Made by a program: the position numbers and the translations under genes. The notes below the pieces were generated by a model. It saw only the letters and a program-made list of their open reading frames with translations. It was not told where the DNA came from and searched no databases. This document shows positions 17,537 through 24,972 of a stretch of 41,387 bases of DNA, piece after piece. Source of the DNA: Kalymmatonema hyalinum WJT4-NPBG1 (GTDB lineage: Bacteria; Cyanobacteriota; Cyanobacteriia; Cyanobacteriales; Nostocaceae); NCBI GenBank assembly GCA_019359075.1, contig JAHHIB010000080.1, forward strand, positions 1-41,387, given 5' to 3'. Positions within the stretch are counted from its first letter, which is position 1, and every line of letters begins with the position of its first letter.

Positions 17537-18264
17537 GGCGATTCATTTCCATTACTGTTATTGGTAAATGCTTCTTTTAACGAGCGACTACGCTCATGAT
17601 AAACCGTAGGATTGTCGAATGCTAAAGAAAGATTGATTCGGTGAGACTCCGGTTTCGTATTAGCAAAGCGAAAATCATCAGTTTGATGAAAGGTACTCGC
17701 TGCAAACAAAAGTGCACGATTACATTTGTAACTGACGCTGACCTTTTGACCTGCCGTATGATCTTTCATATACTCCTCTGACCAAAGATATGACAAAGAC
17801 TTACCAGGCGGAGGTTCGGATTCACGTTTGACATCAAAAAAGATCAGACCACCCCCAGAAGAGTCTAAGTTGTACTCCTCTGGCGTTAGCCAGAGGTTCA
17901 AGGTTAAAGACCCAATGTCAGAGTGTACCTTCCCAGATGCATTTTTAGGGTACATGAGCGCCCAATGCTCAATCAACTCATACTCAGAGAACAAAGAGGG
18001 GCATTGGGCTTTGAGGGATTCCGCGATCGTAAAAATTGTCTCGATACTAGGGCCCATATTGCTTACGACAGGTTGCCCCGTGTTATCCTGGTAGCGCCAT
18101 CCTGGGTGAGTCAATAACTCTTGATGAAGCTGCTTGCAAACATCAGGCTGGAGGAAATCGTCTATAACGGCATAATTGTACGGCGCAGAAGCCTCGTAGG
18201 CTGCCAACACCGATTGCCACTCACGTGGAGCGATAGGAGAATACTTTAATAAATCTTTACCCAT
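17530..18264 (-). CDS. 2OG-Fe(II) oxygenase
   Basis: The 244-residue protein has the double-stranded beta-helix iron site of 2-oxoglutarate oxygenases: H114 and D116 ('GKVHSDIGSL'), distal H193 ('STFHQTDDF') and R209 ('SHRINLSLAF') for 2-oxoglutarate. 'NLWLTPEEYN...GGGLIFFD' is the intervening strand pair. AGGAGG before the ATG supports the start. It is the last gene on the minus strand of the lanthipeptide operon, 76 nt after the gene at 18341. It could hydroxylate the lanthipeptide, either at Asp15 or at another residue. The stop codon comes from the second copy of a 36-bp duplication. Confidence 0.85.
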   Translation of the reverse strand: MGKDLLKYSPIAPREWQSVLAAYEASAPYNYAVIDDFLQPDVCKQLHQELLTHPGWRYQDNTGQPVVSNMGPSIETIFTIAESLKAQCPSLFSEYELIEHWALMYPKNASGKVHSDIGSLTLNLWLTPEEYNLDSSGGGLIFFDVKRESEPPPGKSLSYLWSEEYMKDHTAGQKVSVSYKCNRALLFAASTFHQTDDFRFANTKPESHRINLSLAFDNPTVYHERSRSLKEAFTNNSNGNESPN

Positions 18265-18340
18265 GCAAGCCCTCCTTTTCCTTAATAAAAGCAGTCAGAT
18301 CGCAATGACTCACAAAAAAAGTTAGAAAATCATATTGATG

Positions 18341-18718
18341 TTATTGAGAATTAAGTTTTTCGATGCTAATTTTAAAGCCCAGCTTGCTTTCTATCGTCTT
18401 AAGTTCATTAATAGCGGGTACCATATTGGTTTGATCATTCTGCCACTCCAGCAACCGTTTTTCCGACTCTGTCATATCTGTTTGCCCAAACACCGAATTC
18501 AACCAGTTAAACAGACCATCCACGCTCACATCATCACACGGAGTTGCCTGAGCGTGAGCTATCGTTTCAGTTTCAGGAATTGCTAAGGCCATTTCCAACA
18601 ACTGACGTAGCTTACTCTGAGGTGAGAGACACAAACACAGGAACATTAACATCTGTATTTGTCGGATTTCATCTCGATCCAGACCTCTAAACGTACCTTT
18701 TTTCTCGCCTGTATTCAT
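18341..18718 (-). CDS. Hypothetical 125-residue protein, candidate lysinoalanine synthase
   Basis: I recognise no domain. The 125-residue protein is mostly predicted helix ('DEIRQIQMLMFLCLCL', 'KLRQLLEMALAI', 'TESEKRLLEWQN') with a conserved-looking 'VDGLFNWLNSVFGQ' segment and no signal peptide. Lysinoalanine formation in cinnamycin-type peptides needs a small helical protein of about 120 residues (Cinorf7, DurN). This gene is the only unassigned cytosolic protein of that size in the operon, so I propose it by size and position only. The reading frame stays open upstream to 18982, but that part crosses palindromic repeats, so I start at ATG 18718. The N-terminus holds an 8-residue tandem repeat (GEKK-VMNT-GEKK). 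Confidence 0.5.
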   Translation of the reverse strand: MNTGEKKGTFRGLDRDEIRQIQMLMFLCLCLSPQSKLRQLLEMALAIPETETIAHAQATPCDDVSVDGLFNWLNSVFGQTDMTESEKRLLEWQNDQTNMVPAINELKTIESKLGFKISIEKLNSQ

Positions 18719-18797
18719 AACTTTTTTCTCGCCTCTTGGTTTCTTTTGTAGCTGCTGATTATTTAACGGTGAAATTTCGTAATTTTCTCGTTTTTCT

Positions 18798-18907
18798 CGT
18801 TCCCACCTAGAGGGTGGGAACGCAAGTCTTGGAGGCAGAGCCTTCCAAAATTTACCACAAAGACAGTAGCCCTCTAGTAAAGGATTCCCAGGCAAAGCGC
18901 CTGGGAA
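18798..18907. repeat. Cluster of palindromic repeat units (GTTCCCA family)
   Basis: Three hairpin-forming units occur in about 110 nt: CGTTCCCACC / GGTGGGAACG (18798-18822, 5-nt loop), a shorter TGGAGGC / GCCTTCCA pair (about 18830-18847), and TTCCCAGGC / GCCTGGGAA (18885-18907). Such units are scattered through cyanobacterial genomes. They lie between the small secreted protein gene and the 125-residue protein gene and could stabilise or process the operon transcript. Confidence 0.75.
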
Positions 18908-19009
18908 CGAGTCTATGGAGGGTCTTAACTCATATGAATTGACCAACAACATCCTAGAAGGGGTGGGAGCGTCAATTTCCACTTTCTCTAGTTTGCTTTG
19001 CTGGTTGCC

Positions 19010-19303
19010 CTAGTTCGCTTTGTTTGCTTCTGCCTTGTGCTTCTTCGCCTCCTCTTGCAGTTGCTCATAGAATTCTGGAGAAACTGTTGGTAGGATTGTG
19101 GTCATTGTGGGCATTGTGGGCATTATTGTTGTCAGAATTGTTGGCGAAGTTGCTTGCTCTGTCGGTTGTTGTGTTGGCGTTGTTGGCTGCGTCGGTTTCA
19201 TTCCTTCAGCGTTTACAGTCCTCACCTGCAAACCGCAAGCTAAGACAACGGCAAATAACACCGCTAAAATTGCTCGGATCATCGGCTTAATTGTCAGTTT
19301 CAT
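19010..19303 (-). CDS. Small secreted Thr/Pro-rich protein
   Basis: The 97-residue product has a clear signal peptide (about 1-32, 'AILAVLFAVVLACGLQVRTVNA', which I read as cleaved after NA). The rest is a Thr/Pro/Met-rich repeat section ('PTQPTTPTQQPTEQATSPT', then 'IMPTMPTM') and a charged, Lys/Ala/Glu-rich tail ('QEEAKKHKAEANKAN'). AGGGAG just upstream supports the ATG at 19303. I recognise no family. It lies in the lanthipeptide operon between the Nif11-domain protein gene and the 125-residue protein gene. It could be a structural or tethering factor outside the membrane; no enzymatic motif is visible. Confidence 0.7.
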   Translation of the reverse strand: MKLTIKPMIRAILAVLFAVVLACGLQVRTVNAEGMKPTQPTTPTQQPTEQATSPTILTTIMPTMPTMTTILPTVSPEFYEQLQEEAKKHKAEANKAN

Positions 19304-19462
19304 TGTTTTCTCCCTTGTTAGTTCAGGACAAATATAAAGTAGTGACAATATCTACTGCATCTTCTCACCGCTGGCCACTACTTAGAAAATTAACACTTCT
19401 GCGGTGATTTATGGATGTACCTCTGGAAGTTTTTTCATTTTTTTACTTCGGAGGCATCCTAT

Positions 19463-20392
19463 TTAAGAAGACTGCAATAATTTCTCCATCCATTTATTAG
19501 AAACTTGAAACCCAAAACTCCACCTATTTGATTTCGTAGTATTAGCGATGCAATGCCAAAATAATTTGCTTGGCTCGTTTTCGATTTTAAAAAATCTGAC
19601 TACCTTTGGCTTTTCTTCCAGGGTAACTAACTCTTTAGTTGAAGGATTCATGTAGCGGAAAAATGCTTCTCCCTCGTCCTTAGGTTCAAAATAGTCAAAA
19701 TCAACCAGATACATTCGCCAACCCGGTTGGGTTTCGTTGGTATGCCACAATCTATAGGAGTTTGGGGGATACCATAAGCTTCCAGAAAACCTAAATTCAG
19801 TTGCAAAAAAATCTTCTAGGAGCTTGAGCAGCCTCACTTTTGTCCGAAAATAATCTTCATAGAGCGGATGCTCTACATAAACGTCCAGGTTAATTAAATG
19901 AAATGGACGCCACGCATATTCAGGTTGAGGACCGGGGACATCTAAATCCAAATAGGAATTTTGTAATTCTTCATACATCTGCTTAAATGCCGGTGAAGCT
20001 GGGGAGACATATGTAAATTTACAATCTTCTTCCCGAAAGTTTTGTTCATACAAATTTAAATGCACTGTACTGGGCTTAATTTTAAGTTTTTCAAATTCCT
20101 GGGCTATTTCCTCAAACCCTGGAATCTCCGAAAATTCAAACTCATAATGGTAAAACTGGGTAAAATTATTGCTGACGTCAGCATCAGAAGAGTTTGTAGG
20201 GAAAAGAGGTTTGCTATTTTTTCGAGTAGAAGAAGTATTTGCTTGGGTGATATCTTCTATCGTGAAATAGTAGCTATTTCTGGCTCCTAACTTAATAAGT
20301 TCTTCCGGACGTGTGATTGCTTTAATCTCCTGTTTCAATTCTTCTGAATTAAAGATTGCTTCATAGAAGTTAATCACAGCTTCTTTTGACAT
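19463..20392 (-). CDS. Nif11-domain protein with AspH-like oxygenase tail; candidate Asp15 hydroxylase (CinX-like role)
   Basis: The 309-residue protein starts with a Nif11-type domain (about 1-50: 'MSKEAVINFYEAIFNSEEL', 'ELIKLGARNSYYFTIEDI'), a domain normally found in RiPP leaders. The C-terminal half looks like a double-stranded beta-helix: 'SLWYPPNSYRLWHTNE' gives H217, N219 and E220; 'GWRMYLV' gives R226; 'LFWHCI' gives H280; 'NRWSFGF' gives R290. The spacing H280 to R290 fits 2-oxoglutarate enzymes, while the missing Asp (HxN, not HxD) recalls aspartate beta-hydroxylase (AspH), which uses only two histidines. Cinnamycin needs Asp15 beta-hydroxylation by CinX, and the core here keeps Asp15, so this gene is my first candidate. 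GAGG precedes the ATG. The fold call is by eye. Confidence 0.55.
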   Translation of the reverse strand: MSKEAVINFYEAIFNSEELKQEIKAITRPEELIKLGARNSYYFTIEDITQANTSSTRKNSKPLFPTNSSDADVSNNFTQFYHYEFEFSEIPGFEEIAQEFEKLKIKPSTVHLNLYEQNFREEDCKFTYVSPASPAFKQMYEELQNSYLDLDVPGPQPEYAWRPFHLINLDVYVEHPLYEDYFRTKVRLLKLLEDFFATEFRFSGSLWYPPNSYRLWHTNETQPGWRMYLVDFDYFEPKDEGEAFFRYMNPSTKELVTLEEKPKVVRFFKIENEPSKLFWHCIANTTKSNRWSFGFQVSNKWMEKLLQSS

Positions 20393-20434
20393 CGCTACCT
20401 CAAAAAATTCAAGAGTTCAAAAAGGGGAGATTGA

Positions 20435-21223
20435 TTAATTAGTATTGATTCGCATCAAAAGTTTGATAACATTAACATTACCTGCTATGCGAGAGTCGCT
20501 GAAAATCTGATCGAGATAATCTCTGCTAGCATTAACAGCTAAGGTTCGTGCCGTCAAAAATCCAGGGCGACTGTCATCGTCTTTGTTGAGTCCATCAGGG
20601 CATACCAAGGGGGCACCATGACGACACTTTCCTTGAGGAACGCCACAGATCCTGGATTCCAAATCGATGATGAAATATCCAGAAGTTAGTTGCTTTAAGC
20701 CCTCACCGCCTAGAATCGCTGGATCTGTGGGACAGGTTAGGGTTTTTGTATCCGCTCCGGAGAATATTTCCCGTCCTATCTTTGTGTTGATATTCGGGCT
20801 GCTATGACCGAGTTCTACCCAGTTGCTATGTGCATAGAAGTCTTGGATAGTATGTAAAGCAGTCCCTAAATCGTTACGCGCTGAGGTAGCTTGAGGAGAA
20901 TCCGAGGTCACTTTGCTAATGACTCTTTCTTTGAGATCCATGACCCGTTTACTACCACCAAGGAAGTCTTCGCCGTCAAAATGCTTCTCACTGTTAAACT
21001 GATTGGGGAGATCGTCTGTGTCCTTATTTGCTTTCACAATTTGGTCAATAGCATAATCAGTAAATTTGAGTGTCTGCTGACCGCCAGCCACCACTTGGAA
21101 ATCAGCCAACACCTCTCGGGTGATTTGTTCGTGAATTGGCACTTTGAAAGCCAAGGCTGGTGATGGCATTCCTAGTAGGAATCCTAGTAACAACAAGCAG
21201 ACCAAAATAATTGCATTTTTCAT
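20435..21223 (-). CDS. Secreted Het-C-like protein (zinc phospholipase C/P1 nuclease superfamily)
   Basis: The 262-residue protein has a signal peptide (1-25, ending 'SPALA') and a helical Het-C-type domain. Candidate zinc ligands are H31 ('PIHEQITREVL'), H81 and D84 region, and 'GTALHTIQDFYAHSNWVELGH' with H124, D128, H132 and H140, the family's signature. Het-C proteins share their fold with zinc-dependent phospholipase C. Four Cys (in 'TLTCPTD', 'RICGVPQGKCRHG', 'LVCPDG') probably form disulfides. AGGAG lies well before the ATG. It starts 22 nt after the lanM stop and so belongs to the lanthipeptide operon. A role on membrane phospholipid, in line with the PE-binding of cinnamycin-type peptides, is a guess. 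Confidence 0.75.
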   Translation of the reverse strand: MKNAIILVCLLLLGFLLGMPSPALAFKVPIHEQITREVLADFQVVAGGQQTLKFTDYAIDQIVKANKDTDDLPNQFNSEKHFDGEDFLGGSKRVMDLKERVISKVTSDSPQATSARNDLGTALHTIQDFYAHSNWVELGHSSPNINTKIGREIFSGADTKTLTCPTDPAILGGEGLKQLTSGYFIIDLESRICGVPQGKCRHGAPLVCPDGLNKDDDSRPGFLTARTLAVNASRDYLDQIFSDSRIAGNVNVIKLLMRINTN

Positions 21224-21245
21224 TTTTTCTTCACTCCTAAAAAAC

Positions 21246-24200
21246 CTACACCTGTGGAGGTGGGTCGAGTAGCAGAGGCGAAGGAACGCGCTCCGGATAA
21301 GCTAGCCGCAAAAAGTGCATTCCAATTCCTGCGATTCCAAGCATCAAATCAGGGAAAATATCGTTCGTATTCGATCCGCAAATCCAGCACCGCGCTTTCT
21401 CAAAATTACGCCACTGCGCCTGTGCAACCACATTCGCTTCCATCTGTAAATAAGGTTCGTCCTTGAGCTTGGCAATTCGCACGAATAGTTCAGCATTACC
21501 CGCTTTGCCGTGACATAGCGAATCATTACCCAGTTTGTTAAAATTACGCACAGTTGCATTCAGCGCCATGTAAGCATCGCGCAATATATCGTCATCAGTT
21601 TTTCCTAAAGCTGCCCAACTCGCAATCCGGCTCAAACCAATTCCGGCTGCACCGTTGCACCAAGCGTTAGCAAAATGTTTCTGGTTTGGGTCTTCTGATG
21701 TCATCACGGATTTGCGTAAATCATACCAATCGCGCTGCTGTTGATCAAAGTGAGCTGTTTCATATGCAAACGCTTGACGAGCTGCGGTAATGTACTCAGG
21801 CTGATTGAGGTGGCAACCTAGCAAAATCAGCGCCCAACCGATGCCACTGCCCCCATGAGAAAAACCGGTGAGATTGTCTCGCGCTAGTTCTGGTCGTCCA
21901 CCACGCCAACTCAAGGTATCACCTCGGCGAGTTGCCTCCGCAAGCAGGTGTTGAGCGCACTGCACAGCACAATCTATTCCTTTACCGTCAGTCGCTGCTG
22001 CCAAATTTAGCATCACGGGAATAAGTCCGGCGACGCCATGAAGAATATCAAAGTATTGGTCTTGATGAATTCTGGCTTTAACTTCATCACTCAACTCTAC
22101 CGCCAGATCAAGCAGTGCTGGTCGGTTCCACAGTTGAGCTAGATGGGTCAATAAGTAAATCAACCCCCCTGTCCCTTTGTAAGCTCCAACAAACGTAGTA
22201 TCGCGTTGCTCTATGGCGTGCGACAAGGCTCGCTCTGCGGCTTGGCGAAATTCTGGTTGTGGTTGAATAGCATCTAAATAAGCCAAAAATAGGCAGATTC
22301 CAGCAGAGCCATCGTAGAGATCGGCGCTGATATCCACAAGGCGTTTGCCAGTGGCGGTATAGTCACAGGTTTGCCACGGAGCCTTACTGGTGTCAGGTTG
22401 GAGCCGTTCACACAATTGCCAGCCAATTTGTTGAGCATAGTTAACAGCTGAGGCAATGAAATAGGGGCTATTGATTTCCTCAGGAGATAAACTAGTATAA
22501 ATATACTGATTTTGGATGATTCGGTTTTCTGTAGACAACTTCTGAATCCGTCGGCAGGCGTTATCCACAGGGGTAATTGCTACTATATTAGGCAGTGTTT
22601 GTTGATAGTTAGCAATCAAATCTTGGCTGTTGGCGGCTTTGGTAGTAAAGATGGGGACATCTAATTGCCACATTGCTGCTAGCTCCATCTGCGCCAATTC
22701 TCTGTTTTCGTCCCACTGCCGATGGTGTTCGTTTAAAGTATTGAAAAGCAAATCTACTTCCAGTGGTTCGGCAAGACATTTTGGATGTCGTGCAGCAATG
22801 ATTAATTTAGCATATGCCTGTGTTCCCCAATTTAGAAAGCGCACCGAGGAGGATGAGAACAAGTCTTGGATGAGCGCGATCGCCTGGTTCTGGTTTTGTT
22901 GAAACCACTCATAAACTCGGTTAAACCCCTCCACAATCTCGTTTTTATAATCTTGAGGCTGTACAAGCTGATCTTGGTAATAAATGCGATTGGTGGCTTC
23001 AATTTCAATCCGTACCCCGCCTTGATGTTCGATTCCCACGGCAAATGACATGCGATGGTCGTTAACCTTGGGGACAGTATAGGAGAGTTCGTAAGATTCG
23101 CCACCGCTATAGCCGCTAATCCTCATCTGATTGCCATCATCAGCATCATCACGAGGCCATTCCAGCATGGCAGTCTTCAACACTGAATCAAAGATTGTTC
23201 CGAGCGATTTGTCCATGCCATAAGGCACCGCTTCTAAAACCGTTTCACAGTCGCAGATGAAAGCGTTACCATCAGTTGCCAGAATATTTTCATGATGGAG
23301 ATCGCCCCCTCCCAGGATATGGAAAATACCTAAAAATCCACCCAGTTGCTGGTAGAATCGCTCTACAGCTTGCTGGCTTTGGACATCATTTTTTCCTGGG
23401 GGAATAAACTCGGCATACCCATAGTCCTCTTTACAAAGGACTTGATAAGTCGCAAACTTAACAACCTGATGCTGAACCAAATGCTTAAGTAAACCTTGCA
23501 TCGCTGCTTCCGATTCAACACAGCGAGGCTTGTAAACAATAGTGGCGGGTTCGCAATTGTTTAGTTCTAGTTCCACAATCACGACACTCTTACCGCCACC
23601 ATGATAGTCAGAATTGCCTAATTTTAAGGATTTAATCGCTGTAATAGTTTTACCTTCAAAGAAAGTCGCACTCAGTTCATGGCGATCGCAACTCAAACGT
23701 TGCAGCAGTTCTTCCCCCTGATGGCACACAAAAGAGGTGACCTGTGCTAACCAACGTCCCAGCATGGGAAACTGACAATAAAAACGATGATAATCCTCCT
23801 GGGTATGAAAGGTTTTTTCCAGATAGGCAATATAGGCATCAGGATTATCAGTTGATTTGTCAATCTTGTTTTGAGAGCAGTAAATATTGATATTAGCTTC
23901 CAGCGCCCAGGCTAGGTGCATATCAAACCGATTCAGCAAGTAAAGCTCAATATCAGTCACCACCTGCTGATGAATCTGACAATTGTCGCAAGCTGCATCG
24001 ACTGCATCGCAAAACGGCTGCAAAGTTTTGTGCAACAATCGCAAAAACGGTTCGCAAACTTTAGCAAATTTTCCGTAGTAAATCTCTCTTTTGTACCAGT
24101 CAGTTTGGCAAAATTTGTCTTGTGGTAAATCCAACGTTGCCATTGCTGCTTGATACACTGGCAACCATTGACGATGAAGTTCGATGAAAACTAATTTGTC

Positions 24201-24497
24201 TGAATCAGATAAATTGTCTAAATTTCGTTCAGCTAATTTATAGTCAGTGAGCAGCTTTTGTAAATCATCTATGAGCGATTGACTAATGGTTCCTTTCTCA
24301 AAAGCTTCCTTAACTGGCTGTACAGCTAATTTACTTGTTAATTTCTTTATGTTCCAGTTATCCAGAGGACTCAGAGGTGTTTTCCATTCCGCCTGTGTCT
24401 TGCTTTGAAATAGTTCTTCGATGATTATACCCCGCTCTCTTAGGTTACTAGCACGGCACGCTAATTTGAGGAGAAAAGAATCATTGAGCATAGTCAT
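21246..24497 (-). CDS. lanM: Class II lanthipeptide synthetase LanM
   Basis: The 1083-residue bifunctional enzyme dehydrates Ser/Thr in the precursor core and then forms the thioether rings. The N-terminal dehydratase (DUF4135, about 120-500) has a kinase-like active site: 'GGDLHHENIL' (D399, H401/H402, N404) and 'FICDCETV' (D416, E418). The C-terminal LanC-like cyclase (about 700-1080) has 'SHGGSGIG' (H881), C947 ('AWCNGAAGIG'), and C995-H996 ('LCHGKAGN'), the complete zinc set. Length is normal for the family. It follows the precursor gene by 199 nt that contain a hairpin. Two in-frame ATGs (24497 and 24491) precede a weak ribosome-binding site. All catalytic residues I can check are present, so the enzyme should be active. 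Confidence 0.96.
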   Translation of the reverse strand: MTMLNDSFLLKLACRASNLRERGIIIEELFQSKTQAEWKTPLSPLDNWNIKKLTSKLAVQPVKEAFEKGTISQSLIDDLQKLLTDYKLAERNLDNLSDSDKLVFIELHRQWLPVYQAAMATLDLPQDKFCQTDWYKREIYYGKFAKVCEPFLRLLHKTLQPFCDAVDAACDNCQIHQQVVTDIELYLLNRFDMHLAWALEANINIYCSQNKIDKSTDNPDAYIAYLEKTFHTQEDYHRFYCQFPMLGRWLAQVTSFVCHQGEELLQRLSCDRHELSATFFEGKTITAIKSLKLGNSDYHGGGKSVVIVELELNNCEPATIVYKPRCVESEAAMQGLLKHLVQHQVVKFATYQVLCKEDYGYAEFIPPGKNDVQSQQAVERFYQQLGGFLGIFHILGGGDLHHENILATDGNAFICDCETVLEAVPYGMDKSLGTIFDSVLKTAMLEWPRDDADDGNQMRISGYSGGESYELSYTVPKVNDHRMSFAVGIEHQGGVRIEIEATNRIYYQDQLVQPQDYKNEIVEGFNRVYEWFQQNQNQAIALIQDLFSSSSVRFLNWGTQAYAKLIIAARHPKCLAEPLEVDLLFNTLNEHHRQWDENRELAQMELAAMWQLDVPIFTTKAANSQDLIANYQQTLPNIVAITPVDNACRRIQKLSTENRIIQNQYIYTSLSPEEINSPYFIASAVNYAQQIGWQLCERLQPDTSKAPWQTCDYTATGKRLVDISADLYDGSAGICLFLAYLDAIQPQPEFRQAAERALSHAIEQRDTTFVGAYKGTGGLIYLLTHLAQLWNRPALLDLAVELSDEVKARIHQDQYFDILHGVAGLIPVMLNLAAATDGKGIDCAVQCAQHLLAEATRRGDTLSWRGGRPELARDNLTGFSHGGSGIGWALILLGCHLNQPEYITAARQAFAYETAHFDQQQRDWYDLRKSVMTSEDPNQKHFANAWCNGAAGIGLSRIASWAALGKTDDDILRDAYMALNATVRNFNKLGNDSLCHGKAGNAELFVRIAKLKDEPYLQMEANVVAQAQWRNFEKARCWICGSNTNDIFPDLMLGIAGIGMHFLRLAYPERVPSPLLLDPPPQV

Positions 24498-24611
24498 CTC
24501 ATACCAAGTTGCAGTCTAATCTCTAAATTTAGAACCGAGATATTTTCCAATTTTTTTGCGTCTCGATCAACTTTTCAGCTATCTTTCTGACACCAAATGT
24601 TTTTCTTGAAA

Positions 24612-24668
24612 CCTGGCTAGGAACACAAGCGCGTCGTGCTGCTAGCCAGGCGATAGCTTTAGGCTATC
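24612..24668 (-). promoter_or_regulatory. Hairpins between lanA and lanM, possible attenuator
   Basis: Two stems lie in the 199-nt gap. GATAGC/GCTATC (24652-24668, 5-nt loop) comes first in the transcript, and CCTGGCTAG/CTAGCCAGG (24612-24650, 21-nt loop) second. On the minus strand the second stem is followed by TTTC. This arrangement would let most transcripts stop after the precursor gene and only some continue into lanM, as in many lanthipeptide operons, giving excess precursor over enzyme. Confidence 0.55.
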
Positions 24669-24696
24669 AACTACCTTTTTGGATTACTCAACCTAT

Positions 24697-24972
24697 TTAC
24701 TTGGTAGTTCCATCACAGACGATGGTCAGGGGTCCCCCGCTACAGGTAGATTGACACTGTGCCATGATGTCGAGCTGCCCTAAAGCATCGTTTAACAACG
24801 CAACAAAGGACTGGTCCTGCTTCTCGACTGAGTTCGGTAACTCAATGTCAGCATTGATGCCAAACACTTCTGGATGATTCCGAAGCTCATTAGAGAACTC
24901 GGCATCAACCGCAGCCATCTGTAATAGCTGTTCCAAGTATTCTACTGAGGATGTTTGTAAAGTTGTGGACAT
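24697..24972 (-). CDS. lanA: Cinnamycin-family class II lanthipeptide precursor
   Basis: The 91-residue product has a 72-residue leader and the 19-residue core CQSTCSGGPLTIVCDGTTK, which aligns without gaps to cinnamycin CRQSCSFGPFTFVCDGNTK. By analogy I predict C1-T18, T4-C14 and C5-T11 thioether rings, an S6-K19 lysinoalanine bridge and hydroxylated Asp15. The leader matches CinA's in order and spacing: 'VDAEF' (22-26), FG (37-38), LP (45-46), VE (49-50) and QDQ (52-54). It ends 'MAQ', not the 'AFA' motif of CinA. AAGGAGG lies 8 nt before the ATG at 24972; the longer open frame to 25026 has no such site. First gene of a seven-gene minus-strand operon. The family assignment is strong; the mature structure is inferred. 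Confidence 0.95.
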   Translation of the reverse strand: MSTTLQTSSVEYLEQLLQMAAVDAEFSNELRNHPEVFGINADIELPNSVEKQDQSFVALLNDALGQLDIMAQCQSTCSGGPLTIVCDGTTK

